From Bradyrhizobium nanningense (GTDB taxonomy: Bacteria; Pseudomonadota; Alphaproteobacteria; Rhizobiales; Xanthobacteraceae), in contig NZ_LBJC01000014.1 in NCBI RefSeq assembly GCF_004114535.1, positions 62,001 through 126,000 of the forward strand: DNA of 64,000 nucleotides. The letters run 5' to 3'. The position numbers and the translations under genes are program-made. Position 1 is the stretch's first letter. Each line of letters opens with the position of its first letter. The notes below the pieces were generated by a model, which saw only the letters and a program-made list of their open reading frames with translations, did not search any database and was not told the DNA's origin. Shown piece by piece: positions 25,067 to 32,051 of this stretch.

Positions 25067-25789
25067 ATGGCAGAGACGGCATTGACGCATCCAGAGGCCG
25101 CGCCCGGGACGATCCCCGGATTGCGCGGCATCGCAGCCGACTGGGCCTCAGACCAGCGCGCGTTCAAGAACGTGTCCTGGGGGAAGGCCATGATGTGGAT
25201 CTTCCTCCTGAGCGACACTTTCATCTTCAGCTGTTTCCTGCTGTCGTACATGACGGCGCGAAGCTCGACGACCGTGCCGTGGCCCAATCCGAGCGAAGTC
25301 TTTGCGCTCAATCTCGGCGGCAAGCACATCCCGCTCATCCTGATCGCCATCATGACCTTCGTCCTGATCAGCAGCAGCGGGACGATGGCGATGGCCGTCA
25401 ATTTCGGCTATCGCCGCGACCGCGTCCGAACGGCAGCCCTGATGCTGGCCACCGCGGCATTCGGCGCAACCTTCGTCGGAATGCAGGCCTTCGAATGGAC
25501 CAAGCTGATCATGGAGGGCGTGCGGCCTTGGGGTAACCCCTGGGGTGCGCCGCAGTTTGGCGCATGCTTTTTCATGATCACCGGTTTCCACGGCACCCAC
25601 GTGACGATCGGCGTGATCTTCCTGATCGCGATTGCGCGGAAGGTCTTGCGAGGGGATTTCGATCGCGAACGACGCGGCTTCTTCACGAGCCGCAAGGGCT
25701 ATTACGAGATCGTCGAGATCACCGGCCTGTACTGGCACTTCGTTGATCTGGTGTGGGTGTTCATTTTTGCTTTCTTCTATCTCTGGTGA
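25067..25789 (+). CDS. coxP: Cytochrome c oxidase subunit III (CoxP)
   Basis: A 240-aa subunit III with five predicted helices. Conserved features are MMWIFLLSDTFIFSCFL near residue 40, FFMITGFHGTHVTIGVIFL, and the terminal YWHFVDLVWVFIFAFFYLW. These are the heme-copper oxidase subunit III signature regions that bind lipid and stabilise subunit I. It starts 15 bases after the coxO stop with AGGGCAGGACCG upstream. The downstream subunit IV starts eight bases after its stop. Confidence 0.92.
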   Translation: MAETALTHPEAAPGTIPGLRGIAADWASDQRAFKNVSWGKAMMWIFLLSDTFIFSCFLLSYMTARSSTTVPWPNPSEVFALNLGGKHIPLILIAIMTFVLISSSGTMAMAVNFGYRRDRVRTAALMLATAAFGATFVGMQAFEWTKLIMEGVRPWGNPWGAPQFGACFFMITGFHGTHVTIGVIFLIAIARKVLRGDFDRERRGFFTSRKGYYEIVEITGLYWHFVDLVWVFIFAFFYLW

Positions 25790-25797
25790 GGTGGCGC

Positions 25798-26205
25798 ATG
25801 ACAAACGCAGCGGTACATGTGGAAGGGCAGGCAGCACAGCATGCGCTACACACTTATGCACACGAGGCCGTCGCATCGGGGGCGACACACGCGGCAGGCC
25901 AGCAGCATCCGATCAAGCTTTACCTCGTGGTCTGGGGATGGTTGTTCGTGCTCAGCACCTGCTCCTATCTTGTCGATTACTTGGGCATCCATGGCCATCT
26001 CCGTTGGTCGCTGATCCTGCTGTTCATGGTGCTCAAAGCCGGTCTGATCGTCGCTGTCTTCATGCATATGGCATGGGAGCGGCTGGCTCTGGCCTACGCG
26101 ATCCTGCTTCCGCCGGTGCTGGTGTTGGTATTTGTGGCGATCATGGTGTTCGAATCCGGCTACACCCATCTGCTCCGGATCATGTTCTTCGCCCCAACGG
26201 CGTAG
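25798..26205 (+). CDS. Cytochrome c oxidase subunit IV-type small membrane protein
   Basis: 135 aa. A His/Ala-rich cytoplasmic N-terminus of about 40 residues is followed by three transmembrane helices (YLVVWGWLFVLSTCSYLVDY, LILLFMVLKAGLIVAVFMHM, and a final VLVLVFVAIMVFESGY). The middle motif LKAGLIVAVFMHMAWE is the signature of prokaryotic subunit IV (CyoD/COX4-pro). The ATG at 25798 follows GAGG, eight bases after coxP. It is likely an accessory subunit of the same oxidase and the last operon gene. Confidence 0.88.
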   Translation: MTNAAVHVEGQAAQHALHTYAHEAVASGATHAAGQQHPIKLYLVVWGWLFVLSTCSYLVDYLGIHGHLRWSLILLFMVLKAGLIVAVFMHMAWERLALAYAILLPPVLVLVFVAIMVFESGYTHLLRIMFFAPTA

Positions 26206-26384
26206 CTACCGTTGCCTCGGACAAGGTCCGGCGGCTATGTCCGCCTGCGTCACGCTTGCACATCGCGCGCAGCGGCGCCGGCGTACCTAACCCGGCTAGA
26301 TCGGAACGATCAGCGAATGTCGGTATCGGTGGTTGCGCCTCCCCGCAAGCAAATTCGGATTTTGCCGGATCCGAGACGAAAATG

Positions 26385-26414
26385 GCCCGCGTGACGCGGG
26401 CAATTCTTGCTTTT
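26385..26414. terminator. Possible terminator after the cox operon
   Basis: GCCCGCG-TGA-CGCGGGC is a perfect 7-bp GC stem 180 bases after the last cox stop. The following sequence is only moderately T-rich (CTTGCTTTT), so termination strength is uncertain. Confidence 0.4.
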
Positions 26415-26456
26415 GAGACCCACACGGCGGGCGTTTGCCGCGATGAACTCTCAGTG

Positions 26457-26518
26457 TCCACATACAGTTTGGCCGAGACCCGACACCCTCATGGCGCCGC
26501 TGCCGGCGGCAGCACGAG
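26457..26518. repeat. 62-bp direct repeat, copy A (3'-end copy of the 30035 gene)
   Basis: Matches 30003-30064 at 57 of 62 bases in the same orientation. Read on the minus strand it would encode LVLPPAAAP then TGA, mirroring the C-terminus LVPPPAAAP of the lysozyme-like gene at 30035-30874, plus the bases downstream of that gene's stop. It lies 24 bases beyond the MFS gene stop, in a 337-base stretch (26206-26542) that otherwise holds only the weak hairpin at 26385. Confidence 0.8.
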
Positions 26519-26542
26519 CCGAAGCGGACACGTCGAGCTGCA

Positions 26543-27853
26543 TCAGCGCTTCGGTATCCGCCCGAGAACGGGCCGAATTGTGCGTGGCCCCGCAATCCAG
26601 ATCGCTATGGCGGACATCAGGCAAAAGCCGATGATGAGAAGAAAAGCCGGTCGGTAGCTACCGGTCGCATCATGAATTGCGCCCGCGAGCCAAGGTCCCG
26701 CGGCACCGCCGCCGATCAGTCCGATGGTGATGGTGCCGAAGATCGAACCGTAATGCGGCCCCTCGAAGATCTCCGCCACTATTGGTCCCATGACCGAGGT
26801 CAGCGCATACCCGAAAAATCCTTGCGTAAACACCATGCAATAGAGCAGTCCTCTTGACTGCGAATATTCCAGGCCAAGCAGCGTCGCGTATGACATTGCA
26901 AAACCGAGACAGCCCGCCGTCCATATCCACTCGCGACCGATACGGTCCGACAACGCTCCGAGCAGAATCTGGCCGGGAATGGCGACGATGCTGACCGCGC
27001 CAAGCGCCCAAGCCGCGACCAGCGGCGAGAAGCCGATCTCGACGAGATATTTTGTCTGATGCACCTGCACGGCGTACCATGCAATCAGAGCCAAGAAATA
27101 GCCGACTGCGATCCACCAGAACCTGGTGGTGCGTACGGCCCGGCGAAGTGTCCATTCGGTTGCCGCCCAGGCCGGATCGATGATCGCTGCCGCATGCCTT
27201 TTGGCCGTCGTGTCCGGCGAGGCGCGCTCGCCATCCGGGTTCTGCCCCACGTCAGCCGGGCTTTTCTTCACGAAGAACGTGAGCGGCGCAATTCCGAACA
27301 GTACGAGCCATCCCATCGCGACACAGGATGCACGCCAGCCTTCGGTGAGAATGATGGTTTGCAGCCAGGGCAACAGGAGAACAGCCCCGACGCCGGCGCC
27401 TGCGAACGCGATGCTGATGGCGAGCGCGCGCCGGCGCACGAACCAATGCGGCAGGAACTGCGAGTGGACGGTGTATGTCATCAGGTTGGCGCCGCCGCTG
27501 ACCGCGACGCCGAGCGTGGCATAAAGCTGCCATGGGCTTCTTACATAAGGTGCCAGCAGCAGGCCGGCCGACATGAGGGCGACGCCGCTCCAGATGACGA
27601 TCCGGGGGCCGCGGGCGTCCACTACCCGCCCGACGAACGGGCTCACGACCGCCGAGAAAAGGAAGCCGAAAGAGAAGGCGCCTGCCGCAAGGCCGCGGTC
27701 CCATCTGAACTCTTCGATCAATGGCGGCATTAGCAGGGAAAAGGCCGTGCGCCCCGTCACGCCGATGGCCATCGTCACGAATGCGATGGCCACGATGAGC
27801 CAGCCATAATAGAACGGCAGCCGCTCTGACCAGTGCTTTGAAGTTTGCTCCAT
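26543..27853 (-). CDS. MFS transporter (OFA/monocarboxylate-like)
   Basis: A 436-aa permease with 12 hydrophobic helices. The N-half has PLIEEFRWDRGLAAGAFSFG and the A-motif-like GRVVDARGPR loop between helices 2 and 3. The central loop is charged (KKSPADVGQNPDGE), and the C-half has GALSDRIGREW. The architecture matches oxalate/formate antiporter-type and monocarboxylate-type MFS carriers. ATG 27853 is preferred; a TTG at 27865 overlaps the upstream stop but has no ribosome-binding site. It is co-directional with the D-2-hydroxyacid dehydrogenase, so a hydroxy- or keto-acid substrate is plausible. Confidence 0.85.
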   Translation of the reverse strand: MEQTSKHWSERLPFYYGWLIVAIAFVTMAIGVTGRTAFSLLMPPLIEEFRWDRGLAAGAFSFGFLFSAVVSPFVGRVVDARGPRIVIWSGVALMSAGLLLAPYVRSPWQLYATLGVAVSGGANLMTYTVHSQFLPHWFVRRRALAISIAFAGAGVGAVLLLPWLQTIILTEGWRASCVAMGWLVLFGIAPLTFFVKKSPADVGQNPDGERASPDTTAKRHAAAIIDPAWAATEWTLRRAVRTTRFWWIAVGYFLALIAWYAVQVHQTKYLVEIGFSPLVAAWALGAVSIVAIPGQILLGALSDRIGREWIWTAGCLGFAMSYATLLGLEYSQSRGLLYCMVFTQGFFGYALTSVMGPIVAEIFEGPHYGSIFGTITIGLIGGGAAGPWLAGAIHDATGSYRPAFLLIIGFCLMSAIAIWIAGPRTIRPVLGRIPKR

Positions 27854-27861
27854 CAGGGTGA

Positions 27862-28839
27862 TCAATCAGCAGACGCAATCGCGTTGAGCGGCTTCTCGCC
27901 GCGCGCCGTCCGCGCGACATTTTCGGCGATCACGCCGGCGCGCGTCTCGAGCATGCCCTCCGTCCACCCGGACACATGCGGCGTCATGATCACATTGCGC
28001 AACTCATGGAACGGCGCGGTCGCGGGCGCTGTACTGCCGGCGCTGGTCGGGTAGCGATACCAGACATCGAGCGCGGCACCGGCGAGACGCTTGCTCGCAA
28101 GCACATCGTAGAGGGCATGCTCATCGACGATCTCCGCGCGCGCCACATTGATCAGATAAGCCGACGGCTTCATGAGACCGAGCCGACGGCAGTCGATCAG
28201 GCCGCGAGTTTCGGCCGAAAGCGACAGGGTGATGGCAAGGTAATCCGACACAGTGAGCAGTTCGTCGAGCCGCTCCGGTCCGCCGACAAATATCAGTCCG
28301 TGCGGCGAACCCGGTTGGGCGCGCCGCCGGACCGCGCAGACCTTCATGTCGAAGGCATGGGCGCGTTGCGCCAGCGACTCGCCGATATGCCCAAACCCCA
28401 AGATGCCGAGAGTCTTTCCCGCCAGTTCCGGCCATAGCGGGGGCGCGCGGGTGGCGACCGACCACTGGCTTTCCCATTCTCCTGCCCTGAGCTTCTCATC
28501 GAGGCGCTGGAAAGAGCGCGTGAGCGCGATCATTGCGCCGATCACATATTCGGCGATACCTGCCTCGTGGCCGTACGCATTGGCAAGCGCCAAGCCCGGG
28601 CGCAGCTGGTGCCGGTCGATACGGTCCAGGCCGGCTCCCGGTACCTGCACGAGGCGCAGCCTGTTGCCGGCTGCTGCCATTTCCTTTGTGAAGGCCATTG
28701 AAACGAGAACGTCAGCGTCGCCGAGTTGATCGAGGATGCTGGCCTCGTCGCCTGAGACGATCTCGCAGGTAATCGTCAGCCGCTTGCGAACGGGATCGAT
28801 CAAGCGCTGGGCGAACGATCCGGCGAACGCGGCTTTCAA
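27862..28839 (-). CDS. D-2-hydroxyacid dehydrogenase family protein
   Basis: A 325-aa NAD(P)-dependent D-isomer-specific dehydrogenase, reducing 2-keto acids to D-2-hydroxy acids or the reverse. The NAD loop is LGILGFGHIGESLAQ. The catalytic Arg is in LINVARAEIVDEHAL, the acid is in the following GAALDVW region, and the catalytic His is in MTPHVSGWTEGML. A TTG start at 28839 is chosen because GAGAGGA is seven bases upstream; the longer ATG frame crosses the divergent regulator's start. It is probably co-transcribed with the MFS gene and controlled by the divergent XRE/MmyB-type regulator. Confidence 0.88.
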   Translation of the reverse strand: MKAAFAGSFAQRLIDPVRKRLTITCEIVSGDEASILDQLGDADVLVSMAFTKEMAAAGNRLRLVQVPGAGLDRIDRHQLRPGLALANAYGHEAGIAEYVIGAMIALTRSFQRLDEKLRAGEWESQWSVATRAPPLWPELAGKTLGILGFGHIGESLAQRAHAFDMKVCAVRRRAQPGSPHGLIFVGGPERLDELLTVSDYLAITLSLSAETRGLIDCRRLGLMKPSAYLINVARAEIVDEHALYDVLASKRLAGAALDVWYRYPTSAGSTAPATAPFHELRNVIMTPHVSGWTEGMLETRAGVIAENVARTARGEKPLNAIASAD

Positions 28840-28904
28840 TGTTCGATCCTCTCGCCGGTGACACTTGTCGTGACGATTCCCGCGAGTCACTATCGCGGCA
28901 CATG

Positions 28905-28916
28905 TGATTGCAATCA
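28905..28916. promoter_or_regulatory. Candidate operator between dehydrogenase and XRE regulator
   Basis: TGATTGCAATCA is a perfect 12-bp palindrome in the 95-base gap between the divergent starts at 28839 and 28935. The position suits autoregulation by the adjacent HTH protein. No binding data can be inferred from sequence alone. Confidence 0.45.
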
Positions 28917-28934
28917 ACTACATGCCGGGTAGTC

Positions 28935-29761
28935 ATGGACAAGAAATCGAGCTTCCCCGCGCGGCTCGCCAGTCTTCGGAAATGGCGCGGCTTGTCGCAG
29001 CTGCAGCTTGCCTCGGCGGCGAATTGCTCTCAGCGCCACGTCAGCTTCCTTGAACTGGGGCGGACGCAGCCCAGCCGCGAGATGATGCGACACCTGTCGG
29101 TGGCGCTCGGCCTCTCGTTTCGGCAATCGAACGACCTGCTTCTGGCTGCAGGCTTTGCGCCGATCTGGTCGGACACTCCCTTTGATGCCGAGACGCTCGC
29201 TCCGATCCGGCAGGCGCTCGATTTTATGTTGGAGCAGCAGGAGCCGTACCCTGCCGTTGTTGTGGATCGCCGCTGGAATCTACTTCAAGCCAACAGGGGC
29301 GCTGTCGCGATGGTGGATTTTCTGGTCGGTCCGCTCACCCCGGGCGTCGCAGTCAATCTCGCCGACGCACTGGTCGCGCCCGACGTGCTGCGGCGTTACC
29401 TGACGAATTGGCAGGAGGTCGTCGCTTACTTTGTGCGAAGCGTCGAGGCGGACGCCGCTGCCGACGCAACCAAGGAGACGGCGGCCCTGCGCGACCGTTT
29501 GCTGAGCTACCCGGCGTGCAGGAAAGTTTCGCAACGCCGTCCGCCGAGACCGTAGCTGCGCCCATTCTGCCGATGCGGTTCGCGAAAGGCCGGATCTCGC
29601 TCGAATTGTTCACGACCCTGACGATGCTCGGCATGCCGCAAGACGCCACTCTGCAGGAGATGCGCATCGAGTCCTTCTTCCCCATGAACGACGAGACGCG
29701 CCAGATCTTTAGGCAGTGGGCCGTCTCGGGCACGGCTACTGTCCACAATTGTCAGTCATGA
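28935..29761 (+). pseudogene. XRE/MmyB-family transcriptional regulator, frameshifted
   Basis: The N-terminal HTH (LRKWRGLSQLQLASAANCSQ then RHVSFLELGRTQPS) is intact, followed by the MmyB-like ligand-binding domain (PAVVVDRRWNLLQAN). Near 29513 the frame changes: frame 1 goes wrong after LLSYPA, while the next frame continues PGVQESFATPSAETVAAP, ISLELFTTLTMLGMPQD and RIESFFPMNDETRQIF, which is the normal end of this family. One missing C in TACCC(C)GGCGTG would account for it. As given, the product ends at 29555 (about 206 aa) instead of about 275 aa. It is either a recent pseudogene or a sequencing error in a C-run. Confidence 0.85.
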
Positions 29762-29835
29762 CGGCGATCATGTCCGGTTTCGCGCGTTCGCGCCAAGGCC
29801 GGCTTCGGTCATTCGCGTCGGTTGATCGATTTCCT

Positions 29836-29939
29836 AAAGCATGATCCGGAAAAGTGCGCAGCGGTTTTCCGAAGAGATCATGCTCAAACAATAACTAAAG
29901 CGCGATGACGATTCCTCCTAACCTCATCGCGCTTTAGCA
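29836..29939. repeat. Double-hairpin intergenic repeat
   Basis: Two consecutive palindromes: AAGCATGATCCGGAAAA with TTTTCCGAAGAGATCATGCT, then TAAAGCGCGATGA with TCATCGCGCTTTA. This type of element is widely dispersed in Bradyrhizobium-like genomes (from memory). It lies in the 273-base gap after the frameshifted regulator. Confidence 0.75.
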
Positions 29940-30002
29940 TGTCGACATTGCCCGCGATTCAAGCCGGATCGCCGCGCCGCAGCGAACCGACGCGATGGGC
30001 CA

Positions 30003-30064
30003 TCCACATACAGTTCGGCCGAGAGCCGACGCCCTCATGGCGCAGCTGCCGGCGGCGGCACGAG
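30003..30064. repeat. 62-bp direct repeat, copy B (overlaps 3' end of the lysozyme-like gene)
   Basis: Partner of 26457-26518. It spans the last ten codons of the 30035-30874 gene and 32 bases beyond its stop. Identity extends past the stop codon, so the two copies are related as DNA and not only as protein. The copies bound a 3.5-kb segment. Confidence 0.8.
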
Positions 30065-30874
30065 GCCGGACAGCACGAGGTTCTCATGCGCGGGGTTCAC
30101 CATATCGAAGTCGATGTCGCCTCCGATCGGCTCATCGTGGACCGGGTCATGGTGGCCCGGCGGCCAATGCTTGGGATAGTCGCCGTAGTACTGCCAGGCG
30201 ATGACGGGGATGTTCGCGTTGGCATGACCGTGCGTGATCGGATTGGGACTGGGCATGCGATCGTGGTCATTCCACGTGAGTGCGCTGGAGGGCGGCGGCG
30301 GCGACGCCTTGTCGTCCGGATTTTGGCGGATATAGCGCGCGGGAAACACGCCGACGCAGGCGGCGCCGGCCGCACACGCGTCGTTGATCCTGAGCCACGA
30401 CGTCCGGCTATCGCCCTGATTGAGATAGACCGCTGGACGAAAGCGAATAGGGCCTTGCGGGGTCTGCAAGCCTGCCACGATGGTGGCTGACCAGATCGCG
30501 TAATATTGCTGATCCAGGATGTAGGCCGCGTTTTTGCTCTCCGGCTCCAGATCGAGATACAGGATCGGCGAGAGGTTGCTGCTTACGAGGTATTGCGCAC
30601 CGAACGCGTCGACCACGCCCTGCATGTTTCTGCGGGCATGCGCTGCGGCATGGGCGGGATCGCCCACGAACTTCATCTGCCGCGCCAGACAAAGCACGGG
30701 AATTCCAAGCTGGTGAAGAACCGCGTTCTCGGACGTCTCGTATTGATAGGTGTTTGACGAGGTGCCGTTGAAATATCTCCCCCAGAACTTCGGCGGGCCG
30801 CCGATGAGGGGAGCCGCCTGCACGCTCAAAGCCGGGGTGGCGACACCTGAAGTATCGATGCCAAAGAGAGCCAT
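30035..30874 (-). CDS. Glycoside-hydrolase-like TIM-barrel protein (DUF1906/Rv2525c-like)
   Basis: A 279-aa protein opening MALFGIDTSGVATPALSVQA, then FWGRYFNGTSSNTYQYETSE, ILYLDLEPESKNAAYI, FRPAVYLNQGDS, and the closing IPVIAWQYYGDYPKHW and DIDFDMVNP. The order of strands with acidic ends (D, E, DFD) matches the lysozyme-like GH25/DUF1906 barrel seen in Rv2525c-type proteins. There is no signal peptide, so if it acts on peptidoglycan it would need a lysis or secretion partner, and none is adjacent. The Pro/Ala tail coincides with the 62-bp repeat. Catalytic function is inferred from fold resemblance only. Confidence 0.6.
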   Translation of the reverse strand: MALFGIDTSGVATPALSVQAAPLIGGPPKFWGRYFNGTSSNTYQYETSENAVLHQLGIPVLCLARQMKFVGDPAHAAAHARRNMQGVVDAFGAQYLVSSNLSPILYLDLEPESKNAAYILDQQYYAIWSATIVAGLQTPQGPIRFRPAVYLNQGDSRTSWLRINDACAAGAACVGVFPARYIRQNPDDKASPPPPSSALTWNDHDRMPSPNPITHGHANANIPVIAWQYYGDYPKHWPPGHHDPVHDEPIGGDIDFDMVNPAHENLVLSGLVPPPAAAP

Positions 30875-31191
30875 GAAAGTATTTCCTCTGAATGAAATTG
30901 AATACGGATCTGGGGACTACGAATTGAACGGCGCAATTTTTCGGCAGAGCACGTACGGCGACGCAGCTACTGAAAAACGCTGCTCTTCGCGTTGGTCGTG
31001 CGTGTCCGCGGCTGATCGTCAGGCCGCGGTGGTTTCAGCATGAAAGTATCAGAACGGCAGATACAACTAAAGCGAGCACTATTTCAGAAGAAGTCTGTCA
31101 CGGCAAGATTGCGTAGCGTCCCATTCGGAAAAAGAAATCCGGACGTCATCGTCGTACAATAGTCCCACGACAACAGACAGGAGGGGACACG

Positions 31192-31323
31192 TTGCGGCTG
31201 CGGGACAGCATTTTGGCAGACGCAGAGGCGACAGCGGCGGTCTCGCGGTGGACGACTCACAGCAAAAGCCTCCAACGTGCCTTGCGGCGCGCGAGAGGCA
31301 TGACGCGATTCCGGATCGGCTGA
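31192..31323 (+). CDS. Possible 43-aa basic peptide (TTG start)
   Basis: In the 462-base gap 30875-31336, which otherwise holds nothing recognisable, AGGAGGGG lies five bases before a TTG that opens 43 codons. The reading starts LRLRDSILADAEATAAVSRW and ends in an Arg-rich segment (ALRRARGMTRFRIG). TACAAT at 31155 could be a -10 box. The strong ribosome-binding site is the only support, and it may be chance. Confidence 0.22.
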   Translation: MRLRDSILADAEATAAVSRWTTHSKSLQRALRRARGMTRFRIG

Positions 31324-31336
31324 ATGCGGCTGAAGA

Positions 31337-31828
31337 TCAGCTGCGGTGCGGGCAGACCATCGTCAGGTTCAGCAGCGTCGGCTTGTCCGATCCCTTCTTG
31401 TATTCCCACTCCAGCCGGATCTCGTGGCGGTGGGCGAAAGTATCACTGGCCGCGTGGGCGATGATCTTCGTCTTCATCGGGATCGGCGGCTCGGAGTTGA
31501 AGCACTTCCGGACGCAGGCATCGAGCAGATCGCATCGGGTCAGCGGGATGACGCCGGGCTCGTCTCTGGACAGCGGGACCGTGTTCGGCTGGGTGCTGAG
31601 GTCGACGCGGGCCCGGCCCTTCTCCTTGTGCCAGTACTTGGCGCTTCCCTGCGGCCACTTCGAGGGCGGGTTCAGGATCAGGTGATACTGGCCGTATTCC
31701 AATGTCGGCAGGTCGATGTCGTCGGATGCCTTGAGCTTCGCCACGCTCTTTTTCATGTTCGCCAGGGGATAGTAATTGGAGTTCATCAAGTCTCGAAATG
31801 CCTTGCCGCTATATACCAGTCCGCTCAT
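31337..31828 (-). CDS. Hypothetical protein, unrecognised
   Basis: A 163-aa soluble-looking protein without signal or membrane segment. Lys-rich first third (NMKKSVAKLKASDD), a central YHLILNPPSKWPQGSAKYWH, four Cys in the second half, and an ending rich in charged beta-like stretches (HEIRLEWEYKKGSD). No known domain is recognised. It lies upstream of and co-directional with the lysozyme-like gene, 462 bases away, and divergent from the cyclase gene. An ORFan in an accessory-looking stretch; expression is unproven. Confidence 0.55.
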   Translation of the reverse strand: MSGLVYSGKAFRDLMNSNYYPLANMKKSVAKLKASDDIDLPTLEYGQYHLILNPPSKWPQGSAKYWHKEKGRARVDLSTQPNTVPLSRDEPGVIPLTRCDLLDACVRKCFNSEPPIPMKTKIIAHAASDTFAHRHEIRLEWEYKKGSDKPTLLNLTMVCPHRS

Positions 31829-32051
31829 CGCCTTTTCCTTGGTAAGAAATTGCTGGCCTCGCGGCCCAAGTATTTGAGTTTATCGGCCGCTTACTGCCTA
31901 TTTCTGGACGCTATCACTCGCGACTGCGTTACGTCCAGAGAGCTACCCCAGTAAGTTGTGTTCTGTACGAGACTGATTGCCAGGGATATCCCGATGAGTA
32001 TTCTTACGCTCAATTGAGCGCGCCATCTCCGCGCCCGGTGAGAACGCAGGA

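Noticed and set aside
26206..26456. Possible small genes on either strand after the cox operon
   Set aside because: Short frames without ribosome-binding sites; only the weak hairpin is supported.
27854..27865. TTG start for the MFS gene overlapping the dehydrogenase stop
   Set aside because: Overlap is attractive, but no ribosome-binding site; ATG 27853 preferred with reservation.
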